A stretch of DNA of 64,000 bases from Sphingomonas sp. SORGH_AS_0950 (lineage in GTDB: Bacteria > Pseudomonadota > Alphaproteobacteria > Sphingomonadales > Sphingomonadaceae): positions 1,901,001-1,965,000 of the forward strand of contig NZ_JAUTAE010000001.1 of assembly GCF_030818415.1 (NCBI RefSeq), written 5' to 3'. Positions within the stretch are counted from its first letter, which is position 1, and every line of letters starts with the position of its first letter. Both the position numbers and the translations under genes were made by a program. Under the pieces are notes generated by a model. It did no database searches. It was not told the origin of the DNA and saw nothing but the letters and a program-made list of their open reading frames with translations. Below, one piece after another: positions 17,389 to 24,925 of the stretch.

Positions 17389-17598
17389 TTTCACGCGAAG
17401 CCGCGAAGGCGCGAAGAGAAGAAGGTTGGTTCGCGCGGAGACGCGGGGATGTCGTATTCGCGGCAGCGAAGTATCTCTTCAACCAGCTGTATGTGTTGCG
17501 CATCCGATGCCACCGGACACGTCACCTCCGCGCTCTCTGCGCCCTCTGCGCGAACCCATTCCGACAATCTTCGCGTCATCGCGGCTTCGCGTGAAATC
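17388..17598. repeat. Inverted-repeat element, family E copy 1
   Basis: The left arm starts ATTTCACGCGAAGCCGCGAA and contains GTTCGCGCGGAGACGCGG. The right arm contains CTGCGCGAAC and ends GCGGCTTCGCGTGAAAT. A centre of about 75 bp differs from other copies. Non-coding. Related copies are at 17641-17768, 22962-23174 and 27150-27524. Confidence 0.75.
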
Positions 17599-17640
17599 AT
17601 CGCGACACGCCGCAACGGACGGGAAGACGCCAAGAAACTT

Positions 17641-17768
17641 TGTTCGCGCAGAGGCGCGGAGGGCGCAGAGAGGGATTGCTCGCGGAAGCGACACGCCGCT
17701 CCAACAGATCGGTTGTGATGCGATCCCGATGCCGCCGGGCGCAACACCTCCGCGTCTCCGCGCGAACC
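17641..17768. repeat. Inverted-repeat element, family E copy 2 (shorter)
   Basis: Arms GTTCGCGCAGAGGCGCGGAG (17641-17660) and CTCCGCGTCTCCGCGCGAAC (17749-17768), an imperfect inverted pair, with a unique centre. It lacks the outer TTCACGCGAAG parts. Together with copy 1 it accounts for most of the 440-bp gap 17389-17830; the remaining bases show nothing recognisable. Confidence 0.65.
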
Positions 17769-17830
17769 AACCTTCTCAAGCGCTGCGCGCGAAAGAAAAG
17801 CGCCCCGGCCTTGACCGGAGCGCTCGAACC

Positions 17831-18112
17831 TCAGCGGAAATTGTCGGCGTAGCTTTGCAGCTTGAGCGTCTTTTGCGGCGTCGGCACGACATGATGGTCG
17901 AGCCCCTCACGCTGGCAATAGGCGATCGCCTCTTCCAGCGTCGCGAAGGTCAGGCGAACCTGCTCCCGCGTATCGCCGCTTCCGGCCCAGCCGGTCAGGG
18001 GATCGGGCTTTTTCGCCTCGGTGGATTCGAATTCGAGTTGCCAGCGATCGGTCCGGTACTTGCCGGATTGCATCGCGTTCTTGGGGCGCTGGAAGATGCG
18101 AGCAGTGGCCAT
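17831..18112 (-). CDS. Complex I accessory subunit, NDUFS4-like (ETC_C1 family)
   Basis: A 93-residue protein that matches the ETC complex I conserved region: ARIFQRPKNAMQSGKYRT near the start, then WQLEFE, a DPLTGWAGSGDT motif, and a helix FATLEEAIAYCQREG. In mitochondria and alphaproteobacteria this subunit stabilises the peripheral arm of NADH:ubiquinone oxidoreductase near the NADH module. The nuo genes themselves are elsewhere. It lies 12 bp downstream of hrpB on the same strand. Confidence 0.9.
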   Translation of the reverse strand: MATARIFQRPKNAMQSGKYRTDRWQLEFESTEAKKPDPLTGWAGSGDTREQVRLTFATLEEAIAYCQREGLDHHVVPTPQKTLKLQSYADNFR

Positions 18113-18124
18113 AATCCACGTCCC

Positions 18125-20575
18125 TTATCGCGAACCGGCGGCTCTTGCATCCGCCTTTTTCGTGCGCAGCGTCGCGGAGGCCGCCGCGGGGTCATCGGGC
18201 CAGGGATGGCGGGGGTAGCGGCCGCGCATTTCCTTGGCCACCGCGCTCCAGCTTCCCGCCCAGAAACCGGGCAGGTCGCGCGTCGTCTGGATCGGGCGAC
18301 CGGCGGGCGAGGTCAGGCTGAGGACCAGCGGCACCCGCTCGGTGCCGATCACCGGATGCTCGGCCAAGCCGAACAGCGCCTGGACGCGCAGCTCCACCCT
18401 GGGCCCGCCTTCCGCTGCAAAATCAATCGCATGGCTGCTGCCAGCCGGGCTGGTGAACTGGGCGGGCGCCATCGAATCGATTCGCCGCTGGTCGTTCCAG
18501 TCGATCAGGTTGCGGATCGCCTCGGTCAGCGCGCCGGGGGCGACCGCATCCAGCCGCCTCTTGCCCGCCACCAGCGCGGGCAGCCAGTCGTCCAGCCGCG
18601 CGATCAGCGTCGCATCGTCCAGCGCCACCCCGGCATAGGCTGCGCGCGCCCGGTACGCCCCCGCCCCGTCGCTCCACGGCAACAGCGACAGGCCGTGCGT
18701 CCGCACCCCCTCGACCAGCGCCTCCGCGATCGCCTCGGGGGAAGCGCCCGAATCGGGTCCGCTCGACAGGCGCAGCCCGCCCAGCCGCCGTTCGCGCAAC
18801 GCCTCGACGCCGCCGGTCGCGGGGTTGAAGGTGACGGTGCGCCGGGTCTCGATCCGATCGGCGAACAGGGCTTCGACGGTGGCGAGGTCGAGCGGCGCGG
18901 CGGACAGGATGCGCGCGCCCGACGCCGCGCCCTGCGTCTCGCCCACCGCCAGCCACTCCGCACCGGCCAGCGCCGATGCCGGATCGAGCCGGAAGCCCCG
19001 CCCGCCGACGCTCGCCCAATTCTCGCCGGTCGAGTCGCGCCGCCGCGCGACCCGGTCGGGATAGGCCAGCGCCAGGCAGACGCCCGCCGGATGGTCCCAC
19101 GCCTCGCGCTCAACCGGGCTGGGGGCCAGGCTGGTCCAGCGTTTCGCCATCTGGCGCGCCGCCTCCGCCTTGGGGCCGCGCTCGGTCCGCCAGCGGCGCA
19201 GGCGTTGTTCGACATCGACATCCTGCCCGCCAATGCCCCGCTCGCCCAGCAGCACCGCGACCTCGGCGGCGACGGAGGCCAGCCCGCGCTCGCCGCTGCG
19301 GATCAGCATATGCGCCAGGCGCGGCGGCATCGGCAGCGCGGCGATCGCCTTGCCATGCGCGGTCGGGCGGCCGGTATCGTCCAGCGCCTCCAGCACAGTC
19401 AGCCGCGCGCGCGCCTCGGCGACGGCGGCCTCGGGCGGCGGGTCGAGCCAGGGGAGCGCGCGCGGGTCGCCCACCCCCCAGAGCGCGGTGCCGAGCAGCA
19501 GCGCCGACAAGTCCGCCTCCAGGATTTCGGGCGGGTCGAAACGCGGCAGGCCTGCCGTGGCGGCCTCTTCCCACAGGCGATAGGCGACGCCGGGCGACTG
19601 GCGCGCGGCGCGGCCCGCGCGCTGGGTGACGGCGGCCTGGCTGGCACGCTCGGTGACCAGCCGGGTCATCCCCGCCGCGCGGTCATAGCGCGGGCGGCGT
19701 GCCAGCCCCGAATCGACCACGATCCGCACCCCGTCGAGCGTCAGGCTGGTCTCGGCGATCGAGGTGGCAAGGACGATGCGCCGCCGCCCCTCCGGATCGC
19801 GCCGGATCGCCGCGCGCTGCGCCGCCGGGTCGAGCGAGCCGTGGAGTTCATGGACCGCGATTCCGGCGGGCAGGCTCGCCAGTCGCTCGGCGGTGCGCGC
19901 GATCTCGGCGGTGCCGGGCAGGAAGGCCAGGATGTCGCCCTCCGCCTCATCGGCCAGCGCGCGGCGGATGGCGGCGGCGACCGAATCCTCGATCCGCGCC
20001 TCCGCCGCACGGCCGAGATGGCGGAGCGTCAGCGGATGGCTGCGCCCCTCACTCTCGATGACGGGGGCATCGCCCATCAGGCTGGAAAAGCGGCGGCCAT
20101 CGAGCGTCGCCGACATCGCGACCAGCCGCAGGTCGGGACGCAGGCCCGCTTGCGCATCCAGCGCCAGCGCGAGGCCGAAATCGCCGTCGAGGCTGCGTTC
20201 ATGCACCTCGTCGAACAGCACCGCCGATACGCCCGCCAGCTCGGGATCGGCCTGGATGCGCGCGACGAAGATGCCCTCGGTCACCACGGTCACGCGGGTC
20301 GCGGCGCTGACCCTAGTATCCATGCGGGTGGCATAGCCGAAGGTGCGGCCGACCGGCTCCCCGGCCAGCGCGGCCATGCGTTCGGCGGCGGCGCGGGCGG
20401 CAAGGCGGCGGGGGGAGAGGAGCAGGACCTCCCCGGTGCACCAGGGCTGGTCGAGGAGAGCGGGCGCGACGGCGGTGGTCTTGCCCGCGCCCGGCGGCGC
20501 GACAAGGACGGCGTTGGGAGCGGCCGCGAGCGCGGTCAACAGGTCGGGCAGGACGGCGGTGACGGGTAAGGTCAT
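18125..20575 (-). CDS. hrpB: ATP-dependent helicase HrpB
   Basis: DEAH-box RNA helicase of about 816 residues. The Walker A is APPGAGKTT near 32-40 and the DEAH box reads FDEVHERS. Further helicase motifs are SATLDG and IVLATSIAETSLT, and the segment QRAGRAAR provides the C-terminal arginine motif. The start is placed at the ATG at 20575 (MTLPVTAVLPDLL); an upstream in-frame ATG lies inside a dispersed repeat and adds 30 unnatural residues. The biological substrate of HrpB is poorly known. It probably shares a transcript with the NDUFS4-like gene. Confidence 0.93.
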   Translation of the reverse strand: MTLPVTAVLPDLLTALAAAPNAVLVAPPGAGKTTAVAPALLDQPWCTGEVLLLSPRRLAARAAAERMAALAGEPVGRTFGYATRMDTRVSAATRVTVVTEGIFVARIQADPELAGVSAVLFDEVHERSLDGDFGLALALDAQAGLRPDLRLVAMSATLDGRRFSSLMGDAPVIESEGRSHPLTLRHLGRAAEARIEDSVAAAIRRALADEAEGDILAFLPGTAEIARTAERLASLPAGIAVHELHGSLDPAAQRAAIRRDPEGRRRIVLATSIAETSLTLDGVRIVVDSGLARRPRYDRAAGMTRLVTERASQAAVTQRAGRAARQSPGVAYRLWEEAATAGLPRFDPPEILEADLSALLLGTALWGVGDPRALPWLDPPPEAAVAEARARLTVLEALDDTGRPTAHGKAIAALPMPPRLAHMLIRSGERGLASVAAEVAVLLGERGIGGQDVDVEQRLRRWRTERGPKAEAARQMAKRWTSLAPSPVEREAWDHPAGVCLALAYPDRVARRRDSTGENWASVGGRGFRLDPASALAGAEWLAVGETQGAASGARILSAAPLDLATVEALFADRIETRRTVTFNPATGGVEALRERRLGGLRLSSGPDSGASPEAIAEALVEGVRTHGLSLLPWSDGAGAYRARAAYAGVALDDATLIARLDDWLPALVAGKRRLDAVAPGALTEAIRNLIDWNDQRRIDSMAPAQFTSPAGSSHAIDFAAEGGPRVELRVQALFGLAEHPVIGTERVPLVLSLTSPAGRPIQTTRDLPGFWAGSWSAVAKEMRGRYPRHPWPDDPAAASATLRTKKADARAAGSR

Positions 20576-20635
20576 CGGCTCGCGATACGGGGTTTGGCGG
20601 GCGGGGTGAAGGACTTCGCCCCAATTCCCCTTCCC

Positions 20636-20729
20636 CCGTTCAGGCTGAGCGAAGTCGAAGCCCATGCCTGGGCATTTGCCCAGCGGACAGGCTTTCCCTT
20701 GGCCTTCGACTACGCTCAGGCTGAACGGA
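20636..20729. repeat. Inverted-repeat element, family D copy 2
   Basis: Begins CCGTTCAGGCTGAGCGAAG and ends CTACGCTCAGGCTGAACGG. It sits immediately upstream of hrpB and explains a false longer reading frame for that gene. Confidence 0.75.
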
Positions 20730-20757
20730 GGTGGGGTGCATTGTCAGCAAGGCCGTT

Positions 20758-20878
20758 CCCCGGCGAAGGCCGGGGCCCAGGGTCGACCAAGCCGGAGGCG
20801 CGCCACGCAACGCGGGGAAGGCAAACCGCCCAGCGCCCTCGCAAATTCACCGCGACTGGGCCCCGGCCTTCGCCGGGG
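20758..20878. repeat. 121-bp composite palindromic element, copy C
   Basis: Bounded by CCCCGGCGAAGGCCGGGG and CCCCGGCCTTCGCCGGGG. The body is homologous to copy A (12801-12920) in the opposite orientation. It lies just after the polyprenyl synthase stop. With family D copy 2 it fills the 313-bp gap 20576-20888. Confidence 0.75.
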
Positions 20879-20888
20879 TAAAAGGGAT

Positions 20889-21899
20889 TCAATACGCTCG
20901 TGCGACCGCGAACTCGACCGCTTCGATCATCGCGCTCTTCGCGGGGCTATCGGCAAATCCCTTGATCGCCTCGATCGCCAGCCCGCCATAATGGCGCGCG
21001 CGCGCCATCGTGTCGTCCACCGCACGGCTCTTGCGGACCAGTGCGATGGCATGGGCGAAGTCCTCGTCCGAGGTGCGCCGCCCCTCGACCGCGTCCTTCC
21101 AGAACTGGCGCTCCTCGTCATTGGCGCGGGCATAGGCCAGGATCACCGGCAGGGTCATCTTGCCCTCGCGGAAATCGTCGCCCGCATCCTTGCCCATGGT
21201 TCCGGCGTCGGAGACATAGTCGATCGCATCGTCGATCAGCTGGAACGCGATGCCCAGGTTGCGGCCATAGGCTTCCAGCGCCAGCTCCTCCGCCTCGGGC
21301 CGCTCGGCGACGACCGCCGCGATGCGGCAGGCGGCGGCGAACAGCGCGGCGGTCTTGGCGTCGATGATCGAGAGGTAACGCTCTTCGGGCAGGCCCACCT
21401 GCCGCACCGCGGTCAGCTGGTTCACCTCGCCCTCGGCGATCACCGCCGAGGCGCCCGACAGGATGTTCAGCACCTTCAGGCTGCCCGCATCGACCATCAG
21501 CTGGAAGGAGCGGCTGAACAGGAAGTCGCCCACCAGCACGCTCGCCGGATTGCCCCAGATGATGTTGGCCGTCCGCCGCCCGCGCCGCAGGTCGGAGCCG
21601 TCGACCACGTCGTCGTGCAGCAGCGTCGCGGTGTGGATGAACTCCACCGCCGCGGCCAGCACATGGTGGCTGGTCCCCTGATAGCCGAGCAGCTGCGCGC
21701 TCGCGAGCGTCAGCATCGGGCGCATCCGCTTGCCCCCGCCCGCGATCAGATGACCGGCCAGTTGCGGGATCAGCGGAATCTCCGACCGCATCCGGTCGAT
21801 GATCACCTGATTGACCTGATTCATGTCGTCGGCCACCAGCCGGATCATCGTGTCCAGCGAGGGCGCGGGCTTGGCGAGGCGGGTGGCGGTTACGGTCAT
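20889..21899 (-). CDS. ispB: Long-chain polyprenyl (octa/decaprenyl) diphosphate synthase
   Basis: A 336-residue trans-prenyltransferase that makes the isoprenoid side chain of ubiquinone. The first Asp-rich motif reads LLHDDVVDGSDLRRG and the second reads QLIDDAIDY, with GGGKRMRPML before the first, as in IspB/DdsA. The ATG at 21899 is followed by a short variable region; the longer frame upstream is unsupported. Chain length cannot be fixed from sequence, but sphingomonads make Q10, so decaprenyl synthase is likely. It is divergent from chorismate mutase (109-bp gap). Confidence 0.93.
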   Translation of the reverse strand: MTVTATRLAKPAPSLDTMIRLVADDMNQVNQVIIDRMRSEIPLIPQLAGHLIAGGGKRMRPMLTLASAQLLGYQGTSHHVLAAAVEFIHTATLLHDDVVDGSDLRRGRRTANIIWGNPASVLVGDFLFSRSFQLMVDAGSLKVLNILSGASAVIAEGEVNQLTAVRQVGLPEERYLSIIDAKTAALFAAACRIAAVVAERPEAEELALEAYGRNLGIAFQLIDDAIDYVSDAGTMGKDAGDDFREGKMTLPVILAYARANDEERQFWKDAVEGRRTSDEDFAHAIALVRKSRAVDDTMARARHYGGLAIEAIKGFADSPAKSAMIEAVEFAVARAY

Positions 21900-22007
21900 G
21901 GGCAGGTAAGAGCCTCTGGCGACAACGCTTGCCGAACGCAAGCCTAAGCGCGAAAGGACGCGCGCGAAATTGCGCGAGCCCACGCGCCAGAGGGAGACAC
22001 GTCCACC

Positions 22008-22286
22008 ATGTCCGACACCGTGCTGACCGGCTATCGCCAGTCGATCGACAATATCGATGCCGCGCTCGTCTTCATGCTGGCCGAACGGTTCAAGGTGACG
22101 CAGGCGGTTGGCGAATATAAGGCTAAGAACGGCCTGCCCCCCGCCGATCCGGGTCGCGAGGAAGCGCAGATCGCCCGGCTTCGGCAACTGGCGATCGATG
22201 CGCAGCTGGACCCCGAATTTTCCGAGAAATTCCTGCGCTTCATCATCGACGAGGTGATCCGCCACCACGAACGCCTGCGCGGCTGA
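22008..22286 (+). CDS. Chorismate mutase, AroQ class
   Basis: Converts chorismate to prephenate on the way to phenylalanine and tyrosine. The 92-residue all-helical protein carries the AroQ pattern: YRQSIDNIDAALVFMLAERF, then VGEYKAKNGLPPADPGRE, and a C-terminal helix FLRFIIDEVIRHHE. It is a stand-alone monofunctional form without signal peptide, so cytoplasmic. It ends 1 bp before the next gene, the kinase-like protein. Confidence 0.93.
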   Translation: MSDTVLTGYRQSIDNIDAALVFMLAERFKVTQAVGEYKAKNGLPPADPGREEAQIARLRQLAIDAQLDPEFSEKFLRFIIDEVIRHHERLRG

Positions 22287-22287
22287 G

Positions 22288-22959
22288 ATGGCCTTTCTCC
22301 TGGCGATCGAAGGAGCCGATGGCGCCGGCAAGGCGACCGCGACGGCCGCCGTCACCAAGCGGCTGAACGCGGCGGGCCTGTCGGCGGCGGCGCTGTCCTT
22401 TCCGCGTTACGGCGACACGATCGGCGGCTGGGCGCTGGGCGAATATCTGGCAGGGCGCCTGCCCCATGCCGCCGCGCCCGAGACGGCGGCGACGCTCTAT
22501 GCGCTCGACCGATTCGAATCGCGCCCGCACCTGATCGCGCTGGCCGAGCGCCACGACGTCATCGTCTTCGACCGCTATATCGCGTCCAACATGGCCTATC
22601 AGGCGGCGCAGGTGCCCCCCGAACAGGCCGAGGCGCTGCTGCAATGGATCGAACGGCTGGAGACGGTGCAGTTCCGCCTGCCCGCGCCGCATCTGTCGGT
22701 CTATCTCGACACGCCGCTGACCGTCGCGCGCGACCTGATCGCCCGCAAGCGCAAGCGCAGCTATACCGACGAGACCTATGATGCCTATGAGGCCGATCTG
22801 GGGCTCCAGGCGCGGGTCCGGGCCAACTATGCCGCGATGGCGGACGGCGCGATGCTGGGCGAATGGGCGACGGTGTCGACCGTGGCGCATGGGAATTTGC
22901 GCGATCCGGCGGAGATCGCCGACGAGATTGCCGCGCTGGTGACGGGACGGCTGGGGTAA
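22288..22959 (+). CDS. Thymidylate kinase-like P-loop protein
   Basis: A 223-residue protein of the dTMP kinase fold. The P-loop reads EGADGAGKAT, the nucleotide-binding FDRYIASNMAYQAAQ matches the DRY motif region, and a lid-like segment IARKRKRSY follows. It differs from ordinary bacterial Tmk: the residue after the P-loop Lys is Ala instead of Ser or Thr, and the sequence resembles the eukaryotic/archaeal branch. The Ser/Thr normally helps bind Mg2+, so activity is uncertain. A second canonical tmk would be expected elsewhere in the genome. Confidence 0.82.
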   Translation: MAFLLAIEGADGAGKATATAAVTKRLNAAGLSAAALSFPRYGDTIGGWALGEYLAGRLPHAAAPETAATLYALDRFESRPHLIALAERHDVIVFDRYIASNMAYQAAQVPPEQAEALLQWIERLETVQFRLPAPHLSVYLDTPLTVARDLIARKRKRSYTDETYDAYEADLGLQARVRANYAAMADGAMLGEWATVSTVAHGNLRDPAEIADEIAALVTGRLG

Positions 22960-22961
22960 TC

Positions 22962-23174
22962 TTCATTTCGCGCGAGGCCGCGAGGGCGCGAGAAGAAAGA
23001 GGAGGGTTCGCGCGGAGGCGCAGAGAACGCGGAGATGTCGTACGCTTTGGGTGACGCAGTCCTTCTTCCTCATATGATCGAAGAAAGGATTGCGCGCGGT
23101 CGCACGCGATTGATCTATCTCGGCGCCCTCCGCGCCTCCGCGCGAAATCAAAATCTTTGCGGCTTCGCGTGAAC
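22962..23174. repeat. Inverted-repeat element, family E copy 3
   Basis: Left arm TTCATTTCGCGCGAGGCCGC with GGTTCGCGCGGAGGCGC; right arm GCGCCTCCGCGCGAA then GCGGCTTCGCGTGAAC. It fills the gap between the kinase-like and FMN reductase genes. Confidence 0.75.
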
Positions 23175-23198
23175 AAAATTTGTGTGCGCTAGCGCCGC

Positions 23199-23792
23199 TC
23201 AATTCGACGCGCGAATCGTCCCTGCCAGCGGTGCGAAGCGGGCGACCTGCTGGCCGACCAACCGCAATTGCCCCTCCACCGAGGCATCGTTGATCCGGCC
23301 ATCCTCATCGAACCGCGTCTGTTGCGAATTCACCGCCGCCGCAAAGGGCGTCGGCCAGCCGCGCAGCGCATGGACGATCGAGCGCAGCGCCGCGATGGTC
23401 GAACCCGTCGCCTGCCAGCCATAGGCGGTCGCGATCAGCCCGACCGGCAGATCGGCCAGATAGGGGCGTTCGTCCTTCGCCGTTTCTTCGAGCAGGTCGA
23501 GCGCGTTCTTCACCAGCCCCGAGATGCTGCCATGATAGCCCGGGCTGGCGATGATGATGGCCGAGGCCTGTCGCACCGTCTCGACAAAGACCCGCTCCGC
23601 CTCGGTCCGCTCGGCCGCGCGAGGATTGTAGAGCGGCAGGCGCGCCAGATCCTCGCCGCCGAAGACATGGGTGCGGAACCCCTCGTCGGCGGCGGCCGTC
23701 ATCGCAATGCGAAGCGCACGCTCGGTCGAGGAGACGCTGCCGATCGTGCCGCCGATGCCGACGACGAGCGGGGAGGAGGAAGGACTGACCAT
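23199..23792 (-). CDS. NAD(P)H-dependent FMN reductase, flavodoxin-like
   Basis: A 197-residue protein with the flavodoxin-like fold. The phosphate loop is VVGIGGTIGSVSSTERAL, and the second flavin motif ASPGYHGSISGLVKNALDLLEE is the hallmark of the NADPH-dependent FMN reductase family (SsuE, chromate reductase). It reduces FMN or small quinones or metals with NAD(P)H. No sulfonate or azo-dye genes adjoin it, so the physiological acceptor is unknown. Confidence 0.9.
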   Translation of the reverse strand: MVSPSSSPLVVGIGGTIGSVSSTERALRIAMTAAADEGFRTHVFGGEDLARLPLYNPRAAERTEAERVFVETVRQASAIIIASPGYHGSISGLVKNALDLLEETAKDERPYLADLPVGLIATAYGWQATGSTIAALRSIVHALRGWPTPFAAAVNSQQTRFDEDGRINDASVEGQLRLVGQQVARFAPLAGTIRASN

Positions 23793-23907
23793 GTCCGCCT
23801 TTCACCCCGGACCGGGCGGCTGGGCAAGGGGTAAGTTGCGGCAGGCCCGCCGGAGGGTGCGATGACGGGACCGTGCCAAGGTGAAGCGCCGGGCGCGCGC
23901 TATGCCG

Positions 23908-24777
23908 TCAGTCCCACCAGAAGAACCACCAGTTCGACGTCATCAATCCGGCGGCCAGGTTGGACAGCGTGCCCGCCCCCTGCTCGATGATGTCGGGGCA
24001 ATATTCATACAGTTCGCGCGCCAGCCCCAGCCCCTCCGCCCGGTCCTTCGGCCGGGTCCGGACCCGGATGTTCATCGTATCGCCGTTGAGCCCGACCAGT
24101 TCGGCGCCATAGCGCCGATTCCAGTCGTGCAGCGCCGCGACATGATATTCGGACGGCGGACAGGCGTTCCAGTTGCCCCAGCGCAGATAGGCGGGCGCTT
24201 CCCACGCGTGCGAGGTCGGCAGCATCATGATGTGCACCCGGTCACGAACCTGGCCGGATGCCCCGTCCTCGATGACGAACAATCCCGGCTCTTCGGGACC
24301 GTCCCCGACGTCCCTGGGCCATTCGCCGACCGGGGCCCGCAAATCCTCCCCGCCATTCTCCTTGGACCAACGGTGGAAATCCGCCGAAAAACGAAGGGCG
24401 TCGGCCGCCGCGACGATCTGGGCCGGCGTGCGCGGAGCCGGGCGGTTCGCGGGCGCGCCCGACATGGCCGGGTCATCGATCGAGAGCTGTTCGGCGATCC
24501 GCTCCAGATCCTCGTCCCCGCCGATCACCACCGGCCAGCCACGCCCGGCGCCTTTGAGCCGCTCCCACTCCGCCAGCGCGTTCCGGCCGGGCACGGTGAT
24601 CCGCTCATAGGTCAGCGCCGCCATCGTCCGCTGGTGCATCGCCTCATAGCGGGTGCGCTGTTCGGGCGTGAGGTGGGAAAGATCGTCCGTCACCTGTCCA
24701 CTCCCCATCGGCCGCGTCGCACCGAGAAGCGCGCCCATCGCCAGCCCGCCGATCATCCACCGCCGCGTCGGTTCCAT
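23908..24777 (-). CDS. DUF4253-domain protein with twin-arginine-like signal
   Basis: A 289-residue protein. The N-terminus TRRWMIGGLAMGALLGA looks like a twin-arginine or Sec signal. The C-terminal half matches DUF4253: CPPSEYHVAALHDWNRRYGAELVGLNGDTMNI and a tail with TLSNLAAGLMTSNWWFFWWD. Function unknown; the domain occurs widely in bacteria. The ATG at 24777 was chosen over a longer frame that runs back across the divergent cstA start. It shares a 148-bp intergenic promoter region with cstA. Confidence 0.82.
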   Translation of the reverse strand: MEPTRRWMIGGLAMGALLGATRPMGSGQVTDDLSHLTPEQRTRYEAMHQRTMAALTYERITVPGRNALAEWERLKGAGRGWPVVIGGDEDLERIAEQLSIDDPAMSGAPANRPAPRTPAQIVAAADALRFSADFHRWSKENGGEDLRAPVGEWPRDVGDGPEEPGLFVIEDGASGQVRDRVHIMMLPTSHAWEAPAYLRWGNWNACPPSEYHVAALHDWNRRYGAELVGLNGDTMNIRVRTRPKDRAEGLGLARELYEYCPDIIEQGAGTLSNLAAGLMTSNWWFFWWD

Positions 24778-24925
24778 GGCGTGCAGCTTGGCATGTCGAT
24801 GCGCACGCCCGCAATCGATTCCGGCGGCCCCGGCAAAAATCCCCATCGGCATATTCAGGGCTGGCACGCCCGCCCCCAGGGGGTAGAAGATCGATAAAAA
24901 GCATAACAAGAGGACCGGACAGGGC

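Noticed and set aside
20576..20665. HrpB start 30 codons upstream at 20665
   Set aside because: The extension translates a dispersed palindromic repeat; the ATG at 20575 fits the family N-terminus.
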